Shown: one piece after another, positions 13,619 through 21,983 of the stretch
Layout: each line of letters starts with the position of its first letter
Position numbering within the stretch: position 1 is the first letter of the stretch
Origin: JBEIFW01 sp044370695
GTDB lineage: Bacteria; Actinomycetota; Acidimicrobiia; Acidimicrobiales; Ilumatobacteraceae
NCBI GenBank assembly: GCA_044370695.1
Contig: JBILVB010000026.1
Span: forward strand, 1 to 34,111
Length of the DNA: 34,111 nucleotides
Direction: 5' to 3'
Program-made: the position numbers and the translations under genes
The notes under the pieces: model-generated
What the model was told of the DNA's origin: nothing
Seen by the model: only the letters and a program-made list of their open reading frames with translations
Database searches by the model: none

Positions 13619-14700
13619 CCGTGGACGTCCTGCCCGAACTCGGTTTCTACGGCCTCGCCGGCCACGTCGACGATCCGAGGGTGCTCATCGACGAGTGCCG
13701 CCAGGCCGAAGCGCTCGGCCTCGGCGCCTGCTTTCTGTCGGAGCGCTTCAACGTGAAGGAGGCCGCAACGATCACCGGGGTGGCGGGCGCGGTCACCGAC
13801 ACCCTCGGCATCGCCACCGGGGTCACCAACGTCGACACGAGGCATCCGGCGGTCGTCGCCGCCTGGGGTTCGACCATGCAGGCGCTCACGCGGGGTCGTT
13901 TCGCGCTCGGCTTCGGGCGCGGGTTCGCCATGCGCTCCAAGGCGTGGGGTCTGCCGCACCCGACGATGGCCGTGGTGGAGGACGCCGTCGGGCTCTATCG
14001 CCGGCTCTGGCGCGGGGAGACCGTCGTCGGACACGACGGGCCGCTCGGACGGTTCGGCGCCGTGCGGATCGGGCCCTTTGCCGAACCGGTCGACGTGCCG
14101 GTGATGATGGCGGCGCTCGGCCTGCGCACGATGCGCTGGGCCGGTCGGGTGATGGACGGGGTGATCCTGCACACGTTCTTCAGCGACGAGGCGCTCGCCC
14201 GGTGCGTGGCTGCGGTGCGGGCCGGGGCGCAGGAGGCCGGGCGCGACCCGGCGGCGGTGAAGGTCTGGTCCGTGCTGGCGACGGTGTGCGACCGTCCCGA
14301 CGACCACCTGAAGGACCTCGTCGCCCGGATGGCCACCTACCTGCAGGTGTACGGCGACACGCTCGTGGCCACCAACGGTTGGGATCCGGCGGTGCTGGAA
14401 CGGTTCCGGGCCGACGAGGTGGTGCGGTCCGTCCCGGGAGCCATCGATGCCGTCGGGACGCGCGAGCAGTGGGAGCACATCGCCACGCTCGTCCCGGAGT
14501 CGTGGTTGCCGGCCGCCGTCGGTTCCCCCGCCCAGTGCGCCGCACGGGTGGCCGACCAGTTCGCCCAGGGTTGCGACGGCGTGATCCTCCATGGGGCGAC
14601 GCCGACGCAGCTCACCGGGGTGGTCGACGCCTGGCGTGCGATCCGAGCGCGCGCGCTGCCGGCCGCGCTCGCCGCCCGGCCGACCAACCCGGGTCGCTGA
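13615..14700 (+). CDS. LLM-class, probably F420-dependent oxidoreductase (MSMEG_2249-like)
   Basis: A 361-residue luciferase-like (TIM-barrel) oxidoreductase. The N-terminus LGFYGLAGHVDDPR, then FLSERFNVKEAATITG, GIATGVTNVDTRHP and LGFGRGFAMRSKAWG are typical of a mycobacterial-type F420 subfamily (TIGR03857-like, from memory of MSMEG_2249). Such enzymes use reduced or oxidised F420 rather than FMN; the presence of cofC in the window agrees. ATG 13615 overlaps the SDR stop (ATGA), pointing to a shared pathway, perhaps sequential redox steps on one substrate. A hairpin at 14703-14729 follows. Confidence 0.88.
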   Translation: MTVDVLPELGFYGLAGHVDDPRVLIDECRQAEALGLGACFLSERFNVKEAATITGVAGAVTDTLGIATGVTNVDTRHPAVVAAWGSTMQALTRGRFALGFGRGFAMRSKAWGLPHPTMAVVEDAVGLYRRLWRGETVVGHDGPLGRFGAVRIGPFAEPVDVPVMMAALGLRTMRWAGRVMDGVILHTFFSDEALARCVAAVRAGAQEAGRDPAAVKVWSVLATVCDRPDDHLKDLVARMATYLQVYGDTLVATNGWDPAVLERFRADEVVRSVPGAIDAVGTREQWEHIATLVPESWLPAAVGSPAQCAARVADQFAQGCDGVILHGATPTQLTGVVDAWRAIRARALPAALAARPTNPGR

Positions 14701-14702
14701 CC

Positions 14703-14729
14703 AGCGTCCCGGGTCGTCGACCCGGCGCT
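14703..14729. terminator. Hairpin terminator between convergent LLM and SnoaL-like genes
   Basis: A 7-bp stem CCGGGTC/GACCCGG (14709-14715 with 14719-14725) closes a GTC loop, and an outer AGCG/CGCT pairing extends it past a 2-nt bulge. It sits between the two stop codons. No T tract is present. Confidence 0.55.
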
Positions 14730-15217
14730 CAGACGTCCGAGGCGACGCCCCGGGCGACGAGGGCGTCCTTGGTCGACAGGAACGCTGCCGACAGATCCTG
14801 GGCCCCGGCGTAGTGCGGCGTGAGGCGACGGCTCGCGATCCACCAGCGGCCGTCCCGACGCACGTACGTGTCGTCGTAGTGGGCGAGCAGCACACCCCGG
14901 GTGCCGTCGGCGCGCTGGTAGCTCTCGCTGATGTACCAGCGCCCGCTCGCTCGGTCGGCGTCGGCCCCTTGCCACACCTCGCCGTTGTGGACCACGTGGA
15001 ACACCGCAGCGAAGCCGGTCATCGCCCCGTACCAGAGCTTGGTGATCGCTTCGATGCCGTCGACGTTGCGGCCCGGCCCGAGCTCCCAGGTCGCGTCGTG
15101 CGCCCAGCACGACGACCACTGCACCCCGTTGCGGTGCACCACGGCGTCGGCATAGCGGTTGATGAGACGGCTGATGTCGACGTAGTCGGCGACACCGATC
15201 GGTGTGGAATCCCCCAT
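14729..15217 (-). CDS. SnoaL-like / NTF2-fold protein
   Basis: A 162-residue protein of the SnoaL-like (NTF2-fold) type. The N-terminal helix DISRLINRYADAVVHRNG followed by CWAHDATWELGPGR, then FHVVHNGEV and the strand YDDTYVRRDGRWWIASRRLT are classic for SnoaL_4-type domains. Family members are cyclases, dehydratases, isomerases or ring-hydroxylase small subunits; none can be assigned here. ATG 15217 has TAAGGT 8 nt upstream on its strand and no ribosome site. It is divergent from ligA and convergent with the LLM gene. Confidence 0.85.
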   Translation of the reverse strand: MGDSTPIGVADYVDISRLINRYADAVVHRNGVQWSSCWAHDATWELGPGRNVDGIEAITKLWYGAMTGFAAVFHVVHNGEVWQGADADRASGRWYISESYQRADGTRGVLLAHYDDTYVRRDGRWWIASRRLTPHYAGAQDLSAAFLSTKDALVARGVASDV

Positions 15218-15278
15218 GGGCCGGCACCTTAGGCCCGAGGCGCTTCACCCGGACATGCCGTGGGTACCGTTGCCGCCG
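15218..15278. promoter_or_regulatory. Divergent SnoaL-like/ligA leaderless-type promoters
   Basis: TAAGGT on the minus strand (15231-15226) lies 8 nt before ATG 15217; TACCGT on the plus strand (15265-15270) lies 8 nt before the ligA ATG 15279. Neither start has a ribosome site. Confidence 0.5.
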
Positions 15279-17336
15279 ATGACCACCCCCGCCGCGTCCG
15301 ACCGGGCCCGCTGGTTGCGCGCCGAGATCGCACGTCACAACCGCCTCTACCACGAGCTCGATGCGCCCGAGTTGAGCGACGTCGAGTTCGACGAGCTGGT
15401 GCGTGAACTGCGTGCGCTCGAGGAGGCCGAGCCGGCCCTCGCGGTCGAGGACTCGCCGACGGGGGCCGTCGGCGGTCCGGTCTCGGTCGCGTTCGCCCCC
15501 GTCCGGCACCGCGTGCCGATGACGAGCCTCGACAACGCGATGGACGCCGCGGAGCTGCAGGCGTGGGGGGAGCGGGTCGCGAAGGGCCTCGGTGGCGCAC
15601 CGGCTCGGTACGTGTGCGAGCTGAAGATCGACGGCGTGGCGCTGTCCGTGCGGTACGAGCGCGGACGGTTCGTGCAGGCCGCCACCCGGGGCGACGGGCG
15701 GGTCGGCGAGGACGTCACGGCCAACGTCGCCACCATCGCGGATCTCCCGGTACGGCTCGGGGCGGAGGCGCCCGACGTGCTCGAGGTGCGCGGCGAGGTC
15801 TACCTGCCGCTCGCGGCGTTCGAGGCCCTGAAGACGGCCAAGCAGGTGGAGAACGCGCAGCGGATCGCCGCCGGTCGCAAGCCCGAGCCGGTGCCGGCGA
15901 ACCCGCGCAACGCCGGCGCCGGATCGTTGCGACAGAAGGATCCGGCGGTCACCGCCGGCCGCGGCCTCGCCCTGTGGTGCTACCAGCTCGGCGAGGTGCA
16001 GGGCGGCCCGGTGTTCGAGACCCACCTCGAAACGCTGCGCTGGCTGTCGAGGCTCGGATTCCCGGTCAACCCCGAGATCCGCTTGTTCGACGACCTCGAC
16101 GACGTGTATGCGTTCGCCGCTCGGTGGGAGCGACACCGTCACGACCTGTCCTACGAGATCGACGGCGTCGTGGTGAAGCTCGACTCGCTCGCACAGCGCG
16201 AGGCCCTCGGGTTCACCTCCCGGGCGCCGCGCTGGGCCATCGCGTACAAGCTGCCGCCCGAGGAGCGCACGACGCTGCTGCGCGACATCCACGTGTCGAT
16301 CGGCCGCACCGGTCGTGCGACGCCGTTCGCCATGCTGGCGCCGGTCGTCGTCGGGGGCTCCACGGTGTCGATGGCCACACTGCACAACGAGGACCAGGTT
16401 CGGCTGAAAGACGTCCGTCCCGGCGACACGGTGGTGGTCCGCAAGGCCGGTGACGTGATCCCCGAAGTCGTCGGCCCGGTGCTCGCGCTTCGGCCCGAGG
16501 GCTCCGTCCCGTGGCCGTTCCCGACCGAGTGCCCGTGCGAACTGCACCGACCGCTCGTGCGGGTCGTCGGTGAAGCCGACACCCGATGCGTGGAGCCGGA
16601 CTGCCCGTTCCAGCGCGACGCTCGGATCATCCACTTCGTGTCCCGGGGCGCCATGGACATCGAGGGTCTGGGCGAGCGGACGGTGGCGTTGCTCACCGAG
16701 GCCGGCCTCGTCGGCGATCCGGCCGACCTCTACTCGCTCGGGGCCGAGCAGCTCCGGGCCTTCGAGGGGTTCGGCGACACGAGCGTCGCCAACCTGCTCG
16801 GAGCGATCGACGCGTCACGCGACCGGCCGTTGCCCCGCTTGCTCGTGGCGCTCGGCATCAAGCACCTCGGTCCGGTGGCAGCCGAGGCGCTCGCCGCCGC
16901 CTTCGGGTCGCTCGACGCCGTGCTGGGGGCGACCGAAGCCGATCTGGCGACCGTCGACGGTGTCGGTCCGACGATCGCCGCGTCGATCGTCGGATGGTCG
17001 GCCTCGCCGCGGAACCGGGCCCTGGTCGACAAGCTCCGGGCGGCCGGGGTCGAGTTCGGCAAGGTCGAGCGATCCGTGCTCCCGCAGGTGTTGGCCGGCA
17101 AGGCGGTCGTGGTCACCGGCACCGTTCCCGGGTGGAGCCGGGAGGACCTCGAAACGGCGATCAAGGCCCGGGGCGGCAAGAGCCCGGGCAGCGTGTCGAA
17201 GAAGACGTTCGCGCTGGTGCTCGGCGACGACCCGGGTGAGTCCAAGCGGGTGCGTGCCGCCGAGCTGGGCATTCCGGTGGTCGGACCCGAGGGCGTCGCA
17301 GGGTTGCTCGAGACCGGCGAGCTCCCGAACCGCTGA
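15279..17336 (+). CDS. ligA: NAD-dependent DNA ligase
   Basis: A full-length (685 aa) LigA, which seals nicks using NAD+. The Ia domain carries NRLYHELDAPELSDVEFDEL; the adenylation domain has catalytic Lys116 in CELKIDG, followed by TRGDGRVGEDVT, EVRGEVY, and EIDGVVVK; the OB fold includes SIGRTGRATPFA. The zinc finger uses Cys418, Cys420, Cys437 and Cys442, so the first pair is C-x-C rather than the usual C-x2-C. Helix-hairpin-helix repeats (about 450-590) and a BRCT domain (about 600-680, VVTGTVPGWSREDL) follow. ATG 15279 is placed by the TACCGT box; an upstream in-frame extension is not protein-like. Confidence 0.97.
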   Translation: MTTPAASDRARWLRAEIARHNRLYHELDAPELSDVEFDELVRELRALEEAEPALAVEDSPTGAVGGPVSVAFAPVRHRVPMTSLDNAMDAAELQAWGERVAKGLGGAPARYVCELKIDGVALSVRYERGRFVQAATRGDGRVGEDVTANVATIADLPVRLGAEAPDVLEVRGEVYLPLAAFEALKTAKQVENAQRIAAGRKPEPVPANPRNAGAGSLRQKDPAVTAGRGLALWCYQLGEVQGGPVFETHLETLRWLSRLGFPVNPEIRLFDDLDDVYAFAARWERHRHDLSYEIDGVVVKLDSLAQREALGFTSRAPRWAIAYKLPPEERTTLLRDIHVSIGRTGRATPFAMLAPVVVGGSTVSMATLHNEDQVRLKDVRPGDTVVVRKAGDVIPEVVGPVLALRPEGSVPWPFPTECPCELHRPLVRVVGEADTRCVEPDCPFQRDARIIHFVSRGAMDIEGLGERTVALLTEAGLVGDPADLYSLGAEQLRAFEGFGDTSVANLLGAIDASRDRPLPRLLVALGIKHLGPVAAEALAAAFGSLDAVLGATEADLATVDGVGPTIAASIVGWSASPRNRALVDKLRAAGVEFGKVERSVLPQVLAGKAVVVTGTVPGWSREDLETAIKARGGKSPGSVSKKTFALVLGDDPGESKRVRAAELGIPVVGPEGVAGLLETGELPNR

Positions 17337-17350
17337 CGCCGGCACCCGCG

Positions 17351-17356
17351 TAGCTT
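17351..17356 (+). promoter_or_regulatory. Leaderless-type -10 box for the lipoprotein gene
   Basis: TAGCTT lies 6 nt before GTG 17363, with no ribosome site. Confidence 0.45.
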
Positions 17357-17362
17357 CCCCGG

Positions 17363-18175
17363 GTGACCCGCCGGATCGGTGCCCTGCTCGTCCTGGCGCT
17401 GCTCCCGGCGTGTGCCGGGGGCGGCACCCCGTCCACGTCGCCGACCCGTCCCACGGCGCCGGCCGCCGTGGCAGCGCCCCCACCCACCACGGTGCCGACC
17501 CCCGATGGATCCGACGGCACCGCCGCCACGTCGTCGACGGCGGGGACGGCCCCGACGGGTCCGGGCGCGACGCCGGTCGACACCGCACCGCCGGCCACGA
17601 CGCTGCCCCCGCCGACGGTGCCGGTCCCGCCCGGACCGCGCCCGACCGCGCCCGGGACCGGGATCCCTGTGCCGAACGGGCCCGGATCGACGCTGGCCCC
17701 GGTGACGAGCCCACCGCCTCCCGGTGTGCCCGCGGCGGGGGCGAGCGCGTGCATTCCGGGTTCGTGGCGGGTTCCGGCCGACGATCTGTTCGACTCGGTC
17801 AACCGCCGCACCGGTTCGGCGGCGCGCGCCCTCGGTGCCGTCGAGCTGGAACTCCGAGCGGACGGTAACGCGAGATTCCGCCTCGACGCCGTGGCGATCG
17901 ACTACCGAACCGGACGGACGGCTCAGCTCAACGGCCACGTGGCCGGTCAGTTCATGCTAACGGGCGACCGGCTCGCCGGATCCGGACTCGACGTTCAGGT
18001 CGCGGCGACGGTGCGCGAGGGAGACCAGACGGTGGACGCCGGACCGGTGCTGGCAGAAGTGCTGCAGACCTCACCGCTCAGCGGTAGCACGCTGGCCTGC
18101 GAGTCCGGTCGGATGACCGTCACCTACGTCTCCCCGCCGCTCGAGGGTGTGCAGGTCACGTTCGCCCGGGCCTGA
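17363..18175 (+). CDS. Probable lipoprotein with Pro/Thr-rich linker
   Basis: A 270-residue protein. The N-terminus is a short basic and hydrophobic signal ending in LALLPAC, a lipobox with Cys17 as the lipidated residue (Pro at -2 is less common). A disordered Pro/Thr/Ala/Gly linker of about 110 residues follows, then a folded C-terminal domain of about 140 residues starting at CIPGSW, with strands such as LELRADGNARFRLD, LNGHVAGQFMLTGDRLAG and MTVTYVSP, and a second cysteine in LACESG. The domain reads as a small beta-barrel of lipocalin-like character, but I do not recognise a named family. GTG 17363 follows a TAGCTT box. Function unknown. Confidence 0.75.
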   Translation: MTRRIGALLVLALLPACAGGGTPSTSPTRPTAPAAVAAPPPTTVPTPDGSDGTAATSSTAGTAPTGPGATPVDTAPPATTLPPPTVPVPPGPRPTAPGTGIPVPNGPGSTLAPVTSPPPPGVPAAGASACIPGSWRVPADDLFDSVNRRTGSAARALGAVELELRADGNARFRLDAVAIDYRTGRTAQLNGHVAGQFMLTGDRLAGSGLDVQVAATVREGDQTVDAGPVLAEVLQTSPLSGSTLACESGRMTVTYVSPPLEGVQVTFARA

Positions 18176-18184
18176 GGGTCGGCG

Positions 18185-18730
18185 TCAGGAGACCTTGAAC
18201 TCCCACGAGTAGCTGCGGCCCTGCTCGGGGGTCTCGATCGCGGCGCGCCAGTACACCACGGTGATCCGGTGGGGGCCGGGTGCGAACTTCTCCACGGTCG
18301 CTCCGAGCGTCGGGGTGAACAACAGCGTCCCCGAGTTGCGGTCGAATCGAGCGTCGTAGGTCTGGTTGACCGTGCTGCCCGCCTGCGCCGCTTCGTCGGC
18401 GGTGATGTCGTAGGTGGGGATCTGTTGGCCGTCGATGACGAGGTAGCCCCGATAGCCGAACGCGAGGTCGACGCCGACGGTCGACTGTCGCAGCACGAGA
18501 TCGCCGGGGGCGGGGTAGAGCCGCTCGAGCACGGGGTCTCGGGGTTCGGCATCGCCGTCGCCTCGTGACGCGAGGGAGAACCCGACGGCGACACCCAGGA
18601 TGCCGAAGGCGATGAGCACGCTGAGCAGCACCTGGACCCGGTCCCGGGGCGGGCGCACCCGGCGGGCCCGGTGCTCGGCCGTTGCAGCGGCGACGCGCTC
18701 GTCGACTGCGGTGCTGTCGAGAGGATCCAC
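18185..18730 (-). CDS. Single-pass membrane protein, uncharacterised
   Basis: A 181-residue protein with a charged cytoplasmic N-terminus (about 32 residues), one transmembrane helix (VLLSVLIAFGILGVAVGFSL) and an extracytoplasmic region. The outer part contains LVLRQSTVGVDLAFGYRGYL, then GTLLFTPTLGA and VVYWRA...WEFKVS, reading as an immunoglobulin-like or beta-sandwich fold. Function unknown. GTG 18730 has CAGAAT 6 nt upstream on its strand, a fair -10 match. It is divergent from the PASTA kinase gene and might be a partner at the envelope, which is only a context guess. Confidence 0.75.
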   Translation of the reverse strand: MDPLDSTAVDERVAAATAEHRARRVRPPRDRVQVLLSVLIAFGILGVAVGFSLASRGDGDAEPRDPVLERLYPAPGDLVLRQSTVGVDLAFGYRGYLVIDGQQIPTYDITADEAAQAGSTVNQTYDARFDRNSGTLLFTPTLGATVEKFAPGPHRITVVYWRAAIETPEQGRSYSWEFKVS

Positions 18731-18801
18731 GCCCTCATTCTGCCGGGATCCCCGGCGACTGCCCCGCTCGGGACGCTCGTCACCGGTAGCGTCGGGTCGA
18801 C
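18731..18801. promoter_or_regulatory. Divergent promoter region, membrane protein / PASTA kinase
   Basis: TAGCGT on the plus strand (18787-18792) lies 9 nt before the kinase ATG; CAGAAT on the minus strand (18742-18737) lies 6 nt before GTG 18730. No ribosome sites are present at either start. Confidence 0.4.
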
Positions 18802-20826
18802 ATGTCGGCGACCGCTCCGGATCCCACGACCCGCGTGCTCAAGGGCCGCTACCGGTTGTCGTCACCCATCGGCTCGGGCGCTTCGGCCACGGTGTTCGAA
18901 GCCGAGGACCTCGTGTTGCAGCGATCGGTGGCGGTCAAGGTGCTCCATGGCGCCCTGGCCGCGGACGCGACGTTCCTGCGACGGTTCCGGGTCGAGGCCC
19001 AAGTCGCCGCCGGGCTCAGCCATCCCCACGTCGTGACCGTGCACGACTGGGGCGAGGACGACGGTGTTCCGTTCCTCGTCATGGAGCACCTCGGGGGCGG
19101 CAGCCTGCGGGCGATCCTCGAACGAGGCCGGCTCCTCAGCCCGTCGCAGGCGCTGATGGTGGGCCTCGAGGCCTGCAAGGCGCTCGATTTCGCCCATCGG
19201 GCCGGCGTGGTCCACCGGGACATCAAGCCGGCGAACCTGCTGTTCGGCGAGGACGCCCGCTTGCGCGTCGCCGATTTCGGTCTGGCCCGGGCCATCGCCG
19301 AGGCGGCCTGGACCGAGCCGGCCGGGGTGTTGCTCGGCACGGCTCGTTACGCCTCGCCGGAGCAAGCCAAGGGCGAACCCGTCGACGGTCGCTCCGACGT
19401 GTATTCGCTCGCGTTGACCCTCGTGGAAGCCGTGACGGGTCAGGTGCCGTTCTCGGCCGACACGGCCGTTGCGACGCTGATGAATCGCATCGACCGGCTC
19501 CTGCCGGTCACCGCAGAACTCGGTCCGCTGGCGCCGGTGCTCGAGCGCGCGGGGCGGCCGGATCCGGCCGAGCGGTCGAGCGCCTCGGAGCTCGGTCGAG
19601 GTCTCGTCGCGGCGGCGTCCAAGCTCGCACGCCCTGCGCCGCTGCCGCTCGTGCTCACCGGTCCGTGGTTGCGCACCGCCGAGCATCGGTTCGCGACGGG
19701 TCCGGTGCCCGTGGTCGATCCTCGGGCCGGGAGCCCGGCGCCGACCCAGCTGGGCACGCCCCCCGACCCGACCGCCGCACTCCCCGCCGTCGGGGCGAGG
19801 GCTATGCCCTCATCGCCGCCCGGCCCGCCCGCCGCTGCCCCCGAACCACCGGCGGCGGTCGACGTGCCGGACGAGGTGCTGCTGGCGCCCCAGCCCGTGC
19901 TGTTCGACGACGAGCTCTTCGGCGGGCGGCGCCGCAGAGGTCGGGCGCTGGGGTTGACCGCAGTGGCGGTGGTGGTCGCCGCGGTGCTCGGTGTCGGTGG
20001 GGTGCTGCTGTGGCCCCGGGATCCTGCCTCGCACCCGGTGCCGAACCTCGTCGGGGTGGAGGAACCCCGCGCGGTCAACCAGGTCGCGCCGTTCAAGTGG
20101 CGCATCGAGGTGATCGAGCAGAAGAACGACGACGTCGCGACCGGCACCGTGTTCCGCACCGAGCCTGCCCTGGGCGCGCTGGCGGAGGGGCGCACGCTCG
20201 TGTTGTACGTCTCGAGCGGACCGACGTTGTCGCCCTTGCCGGAGGTGAAGCTGAAGCCGAAGGCCGAAGCGCAGAGCCTGCTCGATGCCGCACGTCTGAA
20301 GCTCAACGTCGTGGGCGAGTCCTTCGACGAGGCGGTCCCGGCGGGCGCAGTGGTGTCCTGGACGGTCAACAGCCAGTCCCTCGTGGCCGGGACCGCCGTG
20401 GTGAAGGGCACCGTCGTCGACGTCGTGGTCTCCAAGGGGCCCCAGCCCCGCAAGGTGCCGGCGCTGCTCGGGAAGTCGTTCGAGGAGGCGGGGGCGGCCC
20501 TGGGCGCGCTCGGACTGAAGCTCGGACGGCTCGACGACGTGTTCAGCGACCGGTACGGGGCCGGAGCGATCGCGATCGTGGAGCCGTCCGCAGGCGCCGA
20601 GGTGCCGCGTGACAGCACCGTGAACGTCGCAGTGTCCAAGGGACAGGACCTCGTCGTGGTGCCCAACGTGTACGGCGCCACGCTGGAGTTGGCAGCGAAG
20701 CAGGTCACCGACGCCGGTCTGGTGTTCGCCGCAGAGGGTCCGACGGACAAGCGGGTGCTCGACATCGTGCCGGCGCCCGGCACGTCGCTCAAGCGTGGGT
20801 CCCAAGTGAAGGTCCGCTTCGCCTGA
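18802..20826 (+). CDS. PASTA-domain Ser/Thr protein kinase (PknB/Stk1 type)
   Basis: A 674-residue transmembrane kinase. The cytoplasmic kinase domain (about 15-270) has GSGASATV as the glycine loop, Lys46 in VAVKVL, Glu65, HRDIKPANLL with catalytic Asp140, DFGLA with Asp158, and GTARYASPEQ in the activation segment. A Pro/Ala-rich linker leads to one transmembrane helix (about 383-404), then four PASTA repeats to the C-terminus. PASTA kinases sense peptidoglycan fragments or lipid II and phosphorylate cell-wall, division and regulatory proteins. Here it stands alone, without the ftsW/rodA, PBP or PstP phosphatase genes that often flank PknB. ATG 18802 is supported by TAGCGT 9 nt upstream. 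A hairpin overlaps the stop. Confidence 0.93.
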   Translation: MSATAPDPTTRVLKGRYRLSSPIGSGASATVFEAEDLVLQRSVAVKVLHGALAADATFLRRFRVEAQVAAGLSHPHVVTVHDWGEDDGVPFLVMEHLGGGSLRAILERGRLLSPSQALMVGLEACKALDFAHRAGVVHRDIKPANLLFGEDARLRVADFGLARAIAEAAWTEPAGVLLGTARYASPEQAKGEPVDGRSDVYSLALTLVEAVTGQVPFSADTAVATLMNRIDRLLPVTAELGPLAPVLERAGRPDPAERSSASELGRGLVAAASKLARPAPLPLVLTGPWLRTAEHRFATGPVPVVDPRAGSPAPTQLGTPPDPTAALPAVGARAMPSSPPGPPAAAPEPPAAVDVPDEVLLAPQPVLFDDELFGGRRRRGRALGLTAVAVVVAAVLGVGGVLLWPRDPASHPVPNLVGVEEPRAVNQVAPFKWRIEVIEQKNDDVATGTVFRTEPALGALAEGRTLVLYVSSGPTLSPLPEVKLKPKAEAQSLLDAARLKLNVVGESFDEAVPAGAVVSWTVNSQSLVAGTAVVKGTVVDVVVSKGPQPRKVPALLGKSFEEAGAALGALGLKLGRLDDVFSDRYGAGAIAIVEPSAGAEVPRDSTVNVAVSKGQDLVVVPNVYGATLELAAKQVTDAGLVFAAEGPTDKRVLDIVPAPGTSLKRGSQVKVRFA

Positions 20827-20842
20827 GCCCCGGCGGGGGCTC
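20825..20842 (+). terminator. Hairpin at the end of the PASTA kinase gene
   Basis: A 7-bp GC-rich stem GAGCCCC/GGGGCTC (20825-20831 with 20836-20842) with a 4-nt loop overlaps the TGA stop. There is no T tract. It separates the kinase from the transporter promoter 15 nt further on. Confidence 0.5.
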
Positions 20843-20856
20843 GTGGTGTCGGGGGC

Positions 20857-20886
20857 TACGCTCGGTGGTGATCATTCCGATCACCA
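20857..20886 (+). promoter_or_regulatory. Promoter and palindromic operator of the nucleoside transporter operon
   Basis: TACGCT at 20857-20862 is a -10-like box. Immediately downstream is the perfect inverted repeat TGGTGATC-ATTCC-GATCACCA (20866-20886, 8-bp arms, 5-nt spacer), spanning the expected transcription start. That is the classic place for a repressor operator. The regulator is not in the window's operon. A ribosome site follows separately (20894-20900). Confidence 0.65.
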
Positions 20887-20907
20887 ACGACCCAAGGGAG
20901 ACTCCGG

Positions 20908-21975
20908 ATGATTCGACGCACGACCGCAATCGTCGGCGTGGGGGTGGCACTGGCGTTCGTCGCCGCCGCATGCGGTGACGACGACAGCGCCGGCAGCACC
21001 ACCACCAAGGCGGGCGCCACCACGACGGCGGGCAGCGCCACCACCGCTGCCGGTGGGGGCACGAAGATCGGCCTCGTCACCGACGTGGGCAAAGTGGACG
21101 ACAAGTCCTTCAACCAGTCGGCGTGGGAGGGAGCGCAGGCTGCAGCCAAGGAGATCGGCGGTTCGGCCGAGTACATCGAGACCAAGGACTCGAAGGACTA
21201 CGAGACCAACATCAAGCAGCTGATCGACAAGGGCAACAAGATCATCGTCACGGTGGGCTTCGCCCTCGGCGAGGCCACGGCGAAGGCCGCCAAGGCCAAC
21301 CCGAGCATCCAGTTCATCGGCGTCGACATCTTCCAGGCCGAGGTCGTCCCGAACCTGACCGGTCTGGTGTTCAACGAGGACAAGGCCGGGTTCATGGCCG
21401 GGGCACTCGCCGGTCTGCTGACCAAGAGCAACACCGTGGGCGCCGTGCTCGGCACCGACAAGGTCCCGCCGGTCGTCGCATTCAAGGTGGGCTGGGAGAA
21501 CGGCGCCAAGTACACCAACCCGAACGTGAAGCTGATCTCGACGTTCCACCCCGGTGGTCTCGACAAGGCCTTCACCGATCCGGCCTGGGGTGCGTCGACG
21601 GCCAAGCAGGCGCTCGACAACGGCGCCGACATCATCTTCGGCGCTGGCGGCAACACCGGCAACGGTGCGCTCACCGAGGTGGCGAAGAAGGCCGGTGCGT
21701 TCTGCGTCGGCGTCGACACCGATCAGTGGTTCACCGTCCCGGCGGCCCAGCCGTGCCTGGTCACCTCGGCCCAGAAGCTGATCAACCCGGGCATCGTGTC
21801 GATCGCCAAGTCGATCAAGGCCGGCACCAACAAGGGCGGGAACTTCTTCGGCGACGTCGGCCTTGCGCCGTTCCACGATTTCGACGCCAAGATCCCTGCG
21901 GACGTGAAGACCAAGGTGAAGGACATCTCCGCCAAGGTCCTCAAGGGCGAGATCCCCACGGGCTACAAGCCCTGA
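20908..21975 (+). CDS. BMP-family substrate-binding lipoprotein (nucleoside/purine importer)
   Basis: A 355-residue BMP/Med-type solute-binding lipoprotein: signal peptide with lipobox AFVAAAC (Cys22), an acidic Gly/Ser/Thr linker, and the periplasmic-binding fold starting KIGLVTDVGKVDDKSFNQSAW, a strong BMP signature (conserved D-x-x-F-N). Later blocks VGFALGEAT, GLVFNEDKAGFMAGALAG and GAGGNTGNGALTE also fit. BMP proteins bind purine or pyrimidine nucleosides. Its ribosome site is AAGGGAG (20894-20900), 7 nt before ATG. It is the first gene of the importer operon, whose cdd gene suggests pyrimidine nucleosides, including cytidine, among its substrates. Confidence 0.95.
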   Translation: MIRRTTAIVGVGVALAFVAAACGDDDSAGSTTTKAGATTTAGSATTAAGGGTKIGLVTDVGKVDDKSFNQSAWEGAQAAAKEIGGSAEYIETKDSKDYETNIKQLIDKGNKIIVTVGFALGEATAKAAKANPSIQFIGVDIFQAEVVPNLTGLVFNEDKAGFMAGALAGLLTKSNTVGAVLGTDKVPPVVAFKVGWENGAKYTNPNVKLISTFHPGGLDKAFTDPAWGASTAKQALDNGADIIFGAGGNTGNGALTEVAKKAGAFCVGVDTDQWFTVPAAQPCLVTSAQKLINPGIVSIAKSIKAGTNKGGNFFGDVGLAPFHDFDAKIPADVKTKVKDISAKVLKGEIPTGYKP

Positions 21976-21983
21976 TGCCCGTC

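Noticed and set aside
14337..16634. 765-codon open frame antisense to ligA and the LLM gene
   Set aside because: No motif is visible in the translation and ligA, the SnoaL-like and LLM genes account for the sequence.
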